Part shown: piece after piece, positions 37,306-49,444 of the stretch
How positions within the stretch are numbered: the first letter of the stretch is position 1
Layout: each line of letters opens with the position of its first letter
Assembly: GCF_030272615.1 (NCBI RefSeq)
Contig: NC_081412.1
Coordinates: 671,920,852-671,984,851, forward strand
Direction of reading: 5' to 3'
DNA from: Cryptomeria japonica
Taxonomy: Eukaryota; Streptophyta; Pinopsida; Cupressales; Cupressaceae
DNA: 64,000 bases
Program-made: the position numbers and the translations under genes
Notes under the pieces: model-generated
What the model saw: the letters and a program-made list of their open reading frames with translations, nothing else
The model's database searches: none
Told to the model about the DNA's origin: nothing

Positions 37306-37751
37306 TGGTGCTTGCCAATAGGTCCTTTTCCATTGTATCTCATCCATTGTATGATCTGGAATCCATTTCCATACTATTTTATTCGTACGATCACCTCTAT
37401 GGTAGCAGCTCTGAATTCTTCTTCATCCTTGTATAGCCAACTAAGGATGTCTTTCTCTTCTGATTCATTGGCCAATGTGCCCAATTGGATAAATTTACCA
37501 TCAAACTTGGTGATGGGCTGTGTTTCTTGATGTATTGATGTAGTAGGTTGTCCAGAAGATTTTGGTGATGTTGGCATTTTTGATAGACATAAGGGTTCAA
37601 AAGAGTACTCCCCCATGCCTTGGTCCTTCATTTTCATTTTTTTCTTAAAGTCTTTGGATAAATACTTGGGTTCTTCTTGATGGTTATTGGATACCAAGGA
37701 ATATTGGGCCTCCCTATTATGTGGAACCAGGCTATCTTGAGCTACCCCCAT
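37306..37751 (-). CDS. G-patch-containing segment of the C polyprotein
   Basis: On the minus strand the acidic block EEKDILSWLYKDEEE is followed, after one stop, by YGNGFQIIQWMRYNGKGPIG at 37373-37306, which matches the G-patch in B. Its Met/Gly core is altered (WMRY for KMGY). It sits directly downstream of the protease, as in B. Confidence 0.55.
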
Positions 37752-37763
37752 AGCATTACAATG

Positions 37764-38297
37764 CTAAAAAGTGTTATTATCTATAGATATGGACATTTCG
37801 TGTCCATTGTATGAGAACTTGATACATTGATGGTATGTAGAAGGTACTATTTTCATGTCATGTATCCATGGACGACCTAATAGAATATTGTATGCTAAGT
37901 CTATGTTCAAGACTTGGCACATAGTGTCCTTTTGTATGGGTCCTACCTGAATAGGTATTATTACTGTTCCTTTGGATGACCTTTCTTCATCTTCATAGTC
38001 TTTGATGGTGATCTTTTTTTTTGGATCAATAGACTGCTTAGAGAAGCCCAAGGCATGGATAAGCTTTAAAGTATAGATATTGAGACCAACTCCTCCATCT
38101 ATTAACACTCTTTTCACTTGGTATTTATAAACTAAGACTTTGATATGGAGTGGGGTGTTATGCAGATGATTCAAGGTAAAATAATCATGTTCATAAAAGG
38201 ATATGTTATGGGGTCCCATCATTTGAGCCACCATGGATTGGAATCGATCAATGTCCAGATCTTTAGGAATGTTTATTTTGACAATTTCTTTCTCCAA
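37764..38297 (-). CDS. Aspartic protease of element C
   Basis: A 177-residue open frame with the active site VLIDGGVGLNI and the end block ILLGRPWIHDM then PSTYHQCIKF. It would process the polyprotein. It is one of the few uninterrupted domains of C, but the flanking gag and pol are broken, so it is not expressed as part of an intact polyprotein. Confidence 0.85.
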   Translation of the reverse strand: MEKEIVKINIPKDLDIDRFQSMVAQMMGPHNISFYEHDYFTLNHLHNTPLHIKVLVYKYQVKRVLIDGGVGLNIYTLKLIHALGFSKQSIDPKKKITIKDYEDEERSSKGTVIIPIQVGPIQKDTMCQVLNIDLAYNILLGRPWIHDMKIVPSTYHQCIKFSYNGHEMSISIDNNTF

Positions 38298-38504
38298 GAT
38301 ATCTTTATGTTTTGGCGAGAGTTTGAGTAACTCAAGTATGGATATCTGAGCAGGAGTTCTTCACAGTTGATTGACCAAGTTATATTGAGTCTTGGGGAGA
38401 GTTTTTAATGTTGATGTGTTCCCTTTTAAGACATTTTTTTACGCTCTGTTTGTCACATTTATCAATTCTTGTTCCTATTTGTCCTTGATTTTTATGACAT
38501 TTAC

Positions 38505-40350
38505 TTAGTTGTCATCTGTCGATATGTGGTTGATGGTGTTATCATATAGGTGATTTATATGATCCCCTCTGGTATCATTTGATGATGAAGCTCCTCCCTT
38601 GTTGTAATTTGGAAGAGGATTTTTGAAGGCTTCATGGTCACCAATCATTTTGTAACTATCAATTATTAAATCACCTTTATCGATCATGTCCTAAATGATG
38701 TTCTTCAGCTTCATGCAATCATTTGTGTGATGTCCTTTGTTTTGATGAAAATCATAAAAATGTGAGTCTTTCCGCCTAGGTGGTTTGATCTAGAGTTCAA
38801 AGTTGTTTGTGGCTGGTAATGTGATGATCTTATTCACCAAGAGTTCTTGAAACCCTGATTCTAAGGTTTTCTCTAATGGTGTGTAGAAGCGTCGATATGG
38901 GAATGTATTGGTGTTGCCTCTCTGGTTTGTGTTATTACATTGGTTAACGTTGTTGCCTTGGTTAGTGTTGCTGCCTTGGTAGTTTTTGTTGGTGTTTGAC
39001 ATTGAATTTCCTTGATTGGTATTTTTTGGATAAGTGTTGATGCCTTCGTTCACTTTTTTTATCTTTGTTGGATGTTGGGTTACTTGATAAAGCCAATACT
39101 CGTTGTTTAGACTTTACATTGTTAGCATTAACTACCCCATCATTAACAATTTTTTTATTTCTTATCCAAAATCTAGATTTGTCTAAAGTGTTGTTGTTGT
39201 TTTGATTGTTAAAGGGGTTAGTATTTGATAAACTAACACCTTCCTTAAATAACTTCAATGTTCCTTTGTTGATGCAAGCTTCTTCTACTTGGATTTTGTT
39301 TTCTATCAACTTGGCAAAAGATGGTATGCATTGGAGTTTGAGTTGATAACTCATCTCACTATTTAGATTATCAATGAAGATTTCCATCTTTTCTTTTCAG
39401 GGACGTCTCAAGGATATCTCAAAACCATGTGTCTCCACCCCTAAAGAAACACCATGAATGTTTCATTGCTCTTTTGTTTGGTGTTACACACATCCAACAT
39501 GGTGATTGCATGTTGAATGTTATAGGAGTATTGTGTGATAAATTTGTTGACTAACTCATCAAATGATCTAATGGGAGGTGTAAGTTTTGACAACCACTTC
39601 ATTGTTTTTCCCTCCCAAACTTCTTGGGAATAATCTCATTAAGTAAGTGTCATCATGAGAAAATTCTAAGCTCATGGTAAAAACTTTCCCAACGTGATCA
39701 TGGGGATCACTTTTACCATTGTATTTGTCATACTTTGGTATATCTGAATTTGGGGGAAAAGGTGTCATGTTTAATCTCCTATCAAAAGGGTAAGGATAGA
39801 TTTCATCCAAGGAGTATCGCACTGTAGTTCCTTGTTGCATGTCTTGCATTTGTCTTTTCAGCGTTTGGATTTGTTGTCTAAGAGAAATAATGAGCTCATT
39901 TGTCCTTCGAGGGAGAGCTTCCCCTCTTTCATTAAAATTGTCCTGATTGTGGGTATGGTCTTGTTCATGGGTGTTGTCTTGTTTGTGTATGTTTTTTGGG
40001 TCATGTGTCTCTTCTTCTCTATTTTGTTCTTGATAGGCATAATTTCTAGGCCTTGTTCTTGAAATTCTCTCATCTATATTCCTTAAGTTTTTGGTATCAA
40101 AATCTTCAGGAATGCTAACTCCTTTTCTAGTTAGCATGAGTAGATATTTTTTCTTGTCTGCTTCAATAAGTCTTTCCATGAGTTTTGGGAATGTTGAATT
40201 TTCTTGACATTCTTGGAGAAGTTCCTTGGTGATCTATGTTTCGCCCATATTGGCATACTCATCCAAAGGATTGGATAATATATGACCCATACTCGATTCT
40301 GGTTGTGATTCCTTTTTTTTATTTCTCTAAGATTGAGTGACAATGGGCAT
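38505..40350 (-). pseudogene. gag: Gag of element C, frameshifted
   Basis: It opens MPIVTQS at 40350 and has stops soon after. The block KKYLLMLTRKGVSIPEDFD (from 40179) matches KEKYLLMLAKSGVKLP in B. A His/Asp/Gln repeat-like stretch (NTHEQDHTHNQD) follows, then YDKYNGKSDPHDH, a frameshift near 39600, and FIDNLNSEMSYQLKLQC. A run of Asn-rich NTNQGN-type units lies at 38900-39010. The knuckle region near 38700 reads FHQNKGHHTNDCMKLK, with the first Cys replaced by Tyr. Collinear with B throughout. Confidence 0.83.
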
Positions 40351-40374
40351 TTAATATATTTATACCGTGATGAA

Positions 40375-40851
40375 CTATTCTTCTTCTATTGGAGTTCTTG
40401 GTGGTGTTGGTGGCTCAGGTCGAGCTTCATTATATTTTATACAGAACCATGGGAACAAAGCGGGGTTAATCCTTACTCCATGATTTAGGCATTGGTTGAA
40501 TGTTTCTTTTTGAATGTAATCTTTACTTCTCAAAGGTTCCTTGTCAAACTCGTTTGTTTTGCCTTGGATATACAATCACATGTGACGCAAGAATCCGTGA
40601 TGTGATGCAAAGAGTTGACAATTGATATAGAGAAATTTATTCCTTTTTGCAAGTGGCTTAGAAATAGGTTGTCTCTTCTTCAACTCAGTTTTGTGATGAA
40701 GACTTGTTCTTCTCAAAATATCAGGAGTGATCATACACGAATGATCAAAGGTTGACGTTGATGTTGGATTTGGATACTTTGTTTGAATACTCAAGTTTAA
40801 TTTATCATGTAGAGGTTTAGTTAGATTCACCTCCATGACAAACTGTGTCAA
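40375..40851 (-). pseudogene. Pre-gag ORF of element C (Ogre-type ORF1)
   Basis: Two open segments in one frame separated by a single stop at 40576-40578, about 158 residues. RNKFLYIN is shared with the B ORF1 (RIRFLYIN). The C-terminal half ends in a Pro-rich PEPPTPPRTPIEEE. It lies between the motif array and gag. Function unknown in all Ogre-like elements. Confidence 0.5.
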
Positions 40852-41186
40852 ATGATATTGACAATCTCTTGATATGGAAACTTGACTTCACAACTTCGGG
40901 ATTAAACTGGGTATGTTGTTTTGGTAGAATCTGTTGGATGGTGAAACTTCGATCATTGTTTCTGATACTTCCTGATTTTGTTGGATGAAGTTTGATCTCA
41001 AGCTAGTTTAATGATTTGAAAACTCATTCTAAGAGTGCTTTGTTGATTTTGGAATTTTTCTCACTAATGATTGGATTCAAAGTTTTACTACTGAGTTTTC
41101 TAAAGGACCAGAAAGGGTATTCAAAGCTTTTGATAAATTTTTCCCAAAGTGCAGGTTTTTCTCTCTATTTTTTCTTAATTTTGATC

Positions 41187-41531
41187 ATGCGCTAAAACAG
41201 AGACTAGATGCACTAAAGAATGTTCAAGATGTGCTGCAGAATGTTCTCTATGCACTATGCTTCCTTTCCTATGCACTAACTTAGACTATTTGAAAATGAC
41301 TAATTTGGATGGGTTATGCGCTATTATGTCCCGATTACATGCTATTGTTCAAACTTAAAGCGCTATGAAATGATTTTGATCCGCTATGTTGATGTTTGAA
41401 TGTGCTAGACTGATGCTGATAAGCGCTCCTGGAAATCACCAGTATGAGATTGATTATGCGCTATGTTTTGGTTCAAGTGCACTACTAAATGTTTGCTACA
41501 GGCTAGGATGTTGCTCCTATGCACTAAATGT
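41187..41531 (-). repeat. TTAGCGCAT-type motif array upstream of ORF1 of C
   Basis: The + strand shows gcgctaaa, gcactaa, gcgctat and related units about a dozen times; the minus strand reads TTAGCGCA / TTAGTGCA. It is a second array within the sense leader of C, absent at this place in B. Confidence 0.65.
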
Positions 41532-43070
41532 CATGATTTCTTTGTTTTTTCCATTTTGAAAAGTAACACTTGTGATTTTGATGGGCAATTTTTTTAAATA
41601 ATAAAGACTTGAAAACACGACATATAGAAGAGATAACATTTTTGTCTATGCTGAACCAGTAGTGTATTTTTTTGAGGATGTGTTCAAATCCCTGATGTTT
41701 TCACTGGTTTGGATAACAAATAGACAAATCAAGGAGACAGTTTATTCAAAGGTCATCAACAACTTCATAGCCCACTAGTCTTGATACTTCGTCAGCTCAA
41801 ACAATCATGTCACCCCCTAGAGGGCTCCAATTTTTTGCCTTTTGCCATAAATTAACTCAAAATGAATCGCTTCACAATTGAGTAGTTATCTTGGGAGATA
41901 TATGGTGAGTAATCTTGGGGGTGGATTCTTCCCCACCCTTGCACTATGATGTTGAACATGTCTAGTAACTAACTTGGTCAAAGATTCTAATGCTAAAGCT
42001 CTTAATCAAGATTTCATTTGGTCTTCAGTGATGAACTCCCTTGGGAGACTTCTCAACCTTCAAAACAAAGGCTTTACATATCTTAAAGATACTGGGAGAA
42101 GGCTAATCACTGAGAAAAACTATTGAAGGAGACTTTTGTCAGCCTCCACATTTGATTATGGTGGGTTGGAACACTTGGCGATAAAGTCATTCCCACTTAG
42201 GTTGTTCCCCTCTCATTGACCACTAATCGCACCCTAAGGGAAACTTAGGAGGGAAAGCCTTCTAAAGATTTTAAGTGCTTGAAGTAAAAATAAATCATAA
42301 AAGAATGCTTTGGTTTTTTAATCACCCAATTAAAGGGAGATCATATACCTTCCACTTTCAAGATAAGGAAAACAATGATCTTTTTAACTTTCAAGGCAAT
42401 GATTTGCTAAGGTCTATTTGGAGATGTTGCTCCAACAAGCATGGTGTTTTTTTTAAGCCCTTCATAGAAAAATGTGTATTTCCAAAACCTTTGAAAAATA
42501 AACCTAGTCAACAAAGTAAATCGTGATTTTGGTCAACAAAAGAAAAATCATGAAATCAATCCTTAATGAAAAATTCTTTTGCTTAGTACAAAAACAATAA
42601 AAGTGACATTCTTTTTATCCTTTGCAAAAAAATGAAAGTGAGTTTGTAATTATTTTTAACCCTTTTGCAGAAATGAAAATGAGGTTTTGTTTTAAGCACC
42701 AAAGGATAAATGAGGTTCTTTTTTAACAACACCAAAAGAAAATGGGATTCTTTTTAACTTTTGCAAAACTGAAAGTTTGTTTGTAGTTCCTTTTAATCCT
42801 TTTGTAAAAATGAAAATGAGGTTTTGTTTTAAGCACCAAAGGATAAATGAGACCTTCATTTTTAACAACAGGAAATAAACTATTTTTAAACTAATTTAAA
42901 GAGGTTAGAACAAAAATAATTAAATGCCTAAATAAAAATCCTCCAATTTGCAAACAAATATTGGTAACCTGTAGCAAAATAAAAGTTAGTGAAAAATTTA
43001 AATCCTTGGTGAGTGTAATGCTCTGCCAGAAACCCTAAAGGAAAACAATTCAACTAGGCAACTAAAAGGG
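41532..43070 (-). other. Leader of element C
   Basis: 41810-42510 is homologous to 7393-8100 of element B on the opposite strand (for example ttgctccaacaagcatggtg). 42520-43070 is AT-rich, with repeated ttttgcaaaa / gaaaatgaggttttg units at 42600-42860. No gene found. Confidence 0.6.
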
Positions 43071-44626
43071 TGTAATAATTTTTTTTTAAAAACTATTAAG
43101 TTTATTAATTATAACAATAGCATGTTTAACAACACAACGAAAGTCTAACATATGATTTCCTAAGGGTTACCAATGAAGATTAATTCATAAATTATATTAA
43201 CACCATGGTTAATGCAATTGTTCATCTAATTAAGAAAATTAAATGCTTAAAATAAAATCTACATATACATCTAAATACCATAATGAAAGAATCAAAGTAA
43301 TCCAAAGCAATTATTTTCCCATAGATCATATATACAAAAGATCAAGCAACTGAATTAACATACATTCCAATGATCCAATATTATAATATCCATAAATACA
43401 TGGTTTCCAATAATACCACAGATTACAAAGTTACAATATCAAGGTTACATAAAAGTCTGATACAATTACCACAAGGTCTCAACTAAACAAAGATCACGAA
43501 CATGAGCTGGTACATGAAATACGAACCAAGTACACCAGCGAAGCCTTTCCTCGCCTGAAGATACAATCCAGAACATCCGATGGTAAGTGGCACTACTACC
43601 CGACCATGTGATCTTGAAATGGAACCACCCCACCATGCTAGGAGATAGTAGAAAACCCTCAAGAAAGCAAAGTAAGACAAGTACAAAAGAACTACAAGAC
43701 TCCACAAACATCCATGTAAATCAACTCAAAAAACACCAGTGACTCTAAGGAGAGAGTGTCATCGTATAGCTTAAGATGGATACCATGGTACAACCTCCAT
43801 AGGTCTCGGCCCCCATCCTAGGTTATCCTGGTAACCTCTCCCAAGCCTCCGGTTCTAACTAAGTCTCATGCAGACCCTACCAATCCTTTCATGAAGACAA
43901 GGTGGTAAGTTTTCCATTCCAAGCCTTCTCGTAACATTATGAGCCCTATACTAGCACTCACCTATGAACGAGGCACATTATCTTAATTAATATTTACCCA
44001 TCCCAATTCAATTATTATGTTATCACTTTTTAACTGACTTTTGATGGGTTATCCTGTCATCCACTTCGGGCACAAGCCCCACTCGAAAGCCTCTCTCTCT
44101 CATAGGACACTAACAGGAAAGGTCTCTCTACGAGAACTCTAGAGAGAAACAGACAGCCATAACTAATCCTGGCAAACCACAAGTGAAGGATACACAATCA
44201 CTAACCCAAGATTGACCATTTGGACGAAACACACAATGGCTCACATCAATAAGGTTATACAACGACACCTGACCAAGGAGATATAACAACATAGGACACA
44301 ATGACAACTCAACCAGAATTGCAATGAAATTAAGCTTGACTGAAAACACCATTTACACAAGATTCTAATACAGGCAATCTTTTCTTAAAACAGCCAAAAG
44401 CATAAATAACTTGCAATTAAAGATTTTCCAGAAAATAAGAAAATACAATTATATTAATACAAAGAGATCAATTTTGTCATTTGTCCAATAAGGTTAAATA
44501 AATACACATATGAATTAATCTCCTAATGTATTTCCAAACATAAATATTAAATCTAAAAATTATAAGCTTTTCCAGAAATTAACAAACTCTAAATTATTTA
44601 TATATGTATAATATAATTATATGAAT

Positions 44627-44778
<152 letters not shown>

Positions 44779-44883
44779 CTCTTATAATCATATTACAACA
44801 TATATTTATAGGTAACTCATGAATTAATTTCCATAGTATTAAAAAATAATACTAAATAATATAATGCCATATTAAAATAAACT

Positions 44884-44929
44884 ATATATGAATATATATA
44901 TATATATACATACATATATATATATATAC

Positions 44930-44980
<51 letters not shown>

Positions 44981-45016
44981 CATACATATATATACATATA
45001 TCATATATCATATATA
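44884..45016. repeat. (TA)n / (CATA)n microsatellite
   Basis: A second AT-dinucleotide tract with acatacatacat interruptions, about 110 bases from the first. Confidence 0.95.
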
Positions 45017-45108
45017 TTAATTTAATTTGAATCTTAAATATAATAAACTACATGGAAATCCAAACATCAAATTTTGATTTGACAGAAATCTAGGAAATTG
45101 GGAAATAA

Positions 45109-45290
45109 AGTACCTTGCTACCGTTAGCAAGGGCTACCCCTAATAGCATGGGTACTGCACAGTAGTAGGTACTACCATGGTAGTACTGCTACCTTGCGAT
45201 AGCAAGTACTACCACTGGTAGTATTGCTACCCTGTGGTAGTAGGTACTACCGCCAGTAGCTGTACTACTGTCGGTAGTAACTACCGAAGA
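45109..45290. repeat. GGTAGTACTACC palindromic array
   Basis: Short self-complementary units (ggtagtactgctacc, ggtactaccgccagtagc and variants) are repeated about ten times in ~180 bases. It is GC-richer than its surroundings. Neighbouring units could pair as hairpins in RNA or DNA. Confidence 0.85.
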
Positions 45291-47159
45291 TTTCCCCCTT
45301 TTCAAAAAAAAAATTAATTTCCTTCAATAATAATAACATAAAAATAAATTTCCCATTTCCAGTAAAATTTGCTTTCACAGAATTATATATATTCTAAAAT
45401 AATTAAATAAACTATTTTCCCAAGACTTTAATAACCCTATAAATTTAATTAATAATTAAATTTATTTCTAAAGTAAATAACCATTTCATAGAGATATAAT
45501 TAAAATACTACCATAGCCAAATACCGGAACAAAATCAAACAAGAGGGAATGATTTTTCTAGTAAACCCCATTCCTCCCAAATCTTGCAATTTTCATGCAC
45601 AATAAAAATCTTGGCAAAATTTGCCATAATAAACTCCCAATTTTCTCAAAATCAAATCCACAAATACTCAGGAAATAATTTCTTTCTTATAACCAAAAAT
45701 TAACTTCAGGAATGGATTCTAACCAAGAATGAGAAATAATCAGACATGATTTCAAATTTGACATACACCTTAATACACACATCATACAGAGAGATGAAAG
45801 AAACATAAAATTTTTGTTAAAAACAACAATAAAAAGAAGCCACCCAACCTGGTATAGCTTTCCTGGAAGAAATTTGTAGAAGAGCTTCAACAAGCTTCCA
45901 AATAAAATTTCTCTTCACCTAAATTTCTAACCTGTTTCCTGTGTAACCCCTAAAATGAAGACCTATTCCCTTTTTAAACTAAAATTCTAGGTTGCATATC
46001 TTTTACAAAACCCTAATCTTTAATTTTAGTAATAAAAGCAATTTTTATTATTTTCTTTTCTAATTTCTTAACAAAGAAATAAGTTCACATGCAATAATTA
46101 AAAATCATTTTTCTTTATTTTATTTTCTCATGCAAATTAATTAATTTCATAAATAAAGAAATTAAAGCAAAACTTTAATTCTAATTAATTCTTTTATTCA
46201 TTTATTTATTTATTTATTCTTTTGTTCTTTTATTTATTTAAAATTCTAGGAAACAATAAATGAAATTAATCTAATTTATTTTTCACTAAAATTTAAATAA
46301 AATATATTTATAATATCTTGTAGCTTGCAACTTAATTTAATAATTTCTTTTTAATTAATTAAATTTAGAAATCTCAATGCATAAAATACATAATTCCAAA
46401 AATACCAACTATGAGATACTCCATAAATTTAATTAATTAATTAAAACCACTAAACACACAAACTGAGCAAACCAAAGCAAAGATTCATAAAAAGTCAAAT
46501 GACAAAATACGAAGGCCGAACAAACTGACAAGATGACCAACTGACAACACTCACATGAGTGTAATTGAATAAAATAGGGTCAGCTACTACCTCCTCCACT
46601 TCCATAAAAAAATATAAGGCACGCTCAGACTTGTGAAGCCATGTGGAGACGATACATTGTACCTACCTGGTACTTGTACCTGCAATATATAGTATCACCG
46701 AACCACACATGCATATATACAATATAGAAGACACAGCATACACACCGATGAAGGAGAATCACAACATTCCCTGTCTCACCGAAATGAGTGAAGGAAAATC
46801 ATCCCCTTGCATCCAATACACTTACAGACACACAACATATAATTACACATTGCATACATAAAGTAAAGTGTCAATACATAGCAATAATCCATAAAATGTC
46901 ATAAATTATCATAAATTAAAAGTACTGAAATACCGAAATTAAATTATGCATCTCATATCCAGATAAAGCATGAAATAATTTCATATAAATCTGAAAACCG
47001 CATCATGGTAATGTATCCACTGAAAGCAAGCAATAATAAAGTATGAGTCTAATGAGTTCCAACGAGGAGAGGTACTATAGTGAGATTATACAAGCCTAAC
47101 TTTTACTTATGTTACAAATTATGTTTTCTTTCTGATAGAGTCACACACTGGACTTCTGC

Positions 47160-47395
47160 ACAAACGCGCTAAAGAAAGTCACAGATATGCTAAAGAAGGA
47201 CTCCTAAGCACTACACTCATTACTGAATGTGCTACACTATTATCCCAATGTGCAAGAAAGGAACTGAACTATTATGCGCTAATAGTAAGCTCATATGCCT
47301 TAGAAAAAGGTTTTGATGCACTAAATAGTATGCCAAATGAGCTACTATTTGCCCCGGATGCACTAACAAAAGTTCCCGACGTGCTAAACCAGTAT
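47160..47395 (-). repeat. TTAGCGCAT-type motif array next to the primer site of C
   Basis: + strand gcgctaaag, gcgctaatag, gcactaac, gtgctaaacc; the minus strand reads TTAGCGC. Same place and sense as the array of B at 6820-7130. Confidence 0.7.
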
Positions 47396-47448
47396 TCTAG
47401 CATTCTTGTAATCTTTTTCTTGCATCAAAAATGGTGATTTATGGGGAT

Positions 47449-47466
47449 GAGCCACAGTGGGTGTCA
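47449..47466 (-). promoter_or_regulatory. Decayed primer-binding site of element C
   Basis: The minus strand TGACACCCACTGTGGCTC aligns with the site of B (TGGTGCCCACCGTGGGGCTC) with several changes, and lies just inside the 5' LTR. Confidence 0.6.
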
Positions 47467-47469
47467 GAA

Positions 47470-48605
47470 TGTTTGCCAGTATTGAGTGTGACAAAAATGT
47501 AAAAGTCAGATTCAAAAGACCCACACACCAATGATACTCTTGGTGAAAGTTATAGAAACTATTTGAGATAGTTAAACTTACCAAGGGGTGTCCCATTGTT
47601 CTCTATCTCACAAGATCCCTAAAGTCTCACTTTTTCTCTCAGATCATTGAGCAAAGTGGCTTAGGAATGACAACTCTAAGAACAACTAATGTTTGATTTA
47701 TAAGCATGAATGCATTCCTAAGACATGTTTTATACTATAACTATGATGATTAAGCTAGCATAAAGATGATAATAAGATTAGCAAATCTATCCTAACATGA
47801 TATACTACTCTAGCATGGATATTCTATTATATTAAAATGCTTCTAAATGCTATTATGATTTAACAAAGAGAGGCTACAATGCTTAGTAAAATGACTATAA
47901 GTTTGATACACAAAGACTTTGATATATCATTAGCAAAATGACTATAAGTTTTATGCATTAAAGCTTCTATATCAAAATGAGAGAATGAGAGCTCCATTTA
48001 TAGGAAAAATAGGGCAATGGATGGTCAAGATTGGATAATCTTAACAAGGGCCGGGATTGAAAGTTAATCAATCCATGTTTACAATTCTCGCCAATGAAAT
48101 GGTGACAATTGTCAACAAGAGGTTGCTTGAGATGAGATGTAAGAAGCACTAAATGCTTGAGAAGACATGAAGTTTTCCCTAGGATGTAAGGGTTAAGGTT
48201 AGGTTAAGGTTATCCAATGGATAAAGCTTTTACCCAAGGGGTAAACTCTTGTGCAAGGGTTAAAGGGATAAACAAGGGTAAAGACATGAGTTCTTGATAA
48301 GACCCTTAGGTTAAATGAGGGTTGAGTTAGAGAGAAAGTCTCTAACCATGCAAGAAGGGTGAGTTAACCATTAATGGTTATGAAGACTTTGGGGAAAAAT
48401 TTGTAAGAGTCCTTCCAAATTTGGGGGAACTCAGCAAGTTAGCTTGTTAAAGACATAAAGGCTTTATTTCTTTTAGAAGACTTTCCTCCAAATTTGAGAA
48501 GCGACCTCCCCAAATTTAGGGAAAGGACATGATTAGGAGTTAATTAGGATAATTAGAAAGGATTAGAAGAATCTAGAAGGGGGTTTAAAATGCAAGTGGG
48601 AGATG
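47470..48605 (-). repeat. 5' LTR of element C, first part
   Basis: It aligns with 26661 to about 27755. It is interrupted by element D; the bases agatg at 48601-48605 recur at 62152-62156. Confidence 0.88.
48601..48605. repeat. Left target-site duplication of element D (agatg)
   Basis: Identical to 62152-62156. Confidence 0.9.
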
Positions 48606-49400
48606 TGTTGGCAAATGCACACTCCAGTGAGAAATTATAGGTGATTGAAGGTATTGTCATTGATGGCAACCTTGCAATCATATGATACCAGTAGACAAAT
48701 ACAGGAACCGGCACCGACAAACTCTACACCGGTATACAGAACACCAACACCGAAAAGGAAGACTACTGACACCCTAGCCGACAAGAATTTTGTGTATTTA
48801 TATTTTTTAATTAATTGTAAAATATTTTCTAAGCTGACTTGGTGGATTTAATATGACTCATATAAGTATGAGATCATTATAGATCATTTATGATATGAAG
48901 TAGGAAAATATAATAGTAGACCTAATGTGCGAATTTAATGAGATAAAGGTCTATGTATTTTGCAGAGCTTAAACTGGTACTGAATCTGGCATAGTAGATG
49001 CTAATCTGAAGTAGTACAAGATATTGGATTGTATAATCCAATTTTGTAAGTCAGTATGAATTATTTTGTAACAAAGCAATGAGCTCTAGGCACTTGGCCT
49101 TCCTTCATGTGCAGGCCCCTATTGTAAATTGTAATATTCCCTTATTGACCAGTAAGCGAATATTGTGGGTCACAAATCCCACCGAATTTTTTCCCACACT
49201 AGGTTTCCTCGTGAAAAATACTGTGTTATGGTGTGTCTCATATGTTGTGGTTATTGTTCTCATTTAGTGCATTACTTTTGGTTTACTAGTACACAGTTTT
49301 GATATGCTTTTCATGTTATAATTAAAGCAAATTATTATACCAGTCAAATACTGATTTACCCCCCCCCCCCCCCCTCTCAGTATCTTTGGGAATCTTAACA
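48606..49400 (+). repeat. 5' LTR of element D (795 bp)
   Basis: It shares all landmarks with the 3' LTR. A run of 16 C (49359-49374) lies 26 bases before its end, against 9 C in the 3' LTR. Small open frames within it (48645, 49079) are chance. Confidence 0.92.
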
Positions 49401-49402
49401 AT

Positions 49403-49414
49403 TGGTATCAGAGC
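49403..49414 (+). promoter_or_regulatory. Primer-binding site of element D (initiator tRNA-Met)
   Basis: tggtatcagagc, the perfect plant initiator-Met complement typical of copia elements, two bases after the LTR. Confidence 0.93.
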
Positions 49415-49444
49415 CTGGTCCTCTATTTTCAAAATCCTAACAGC

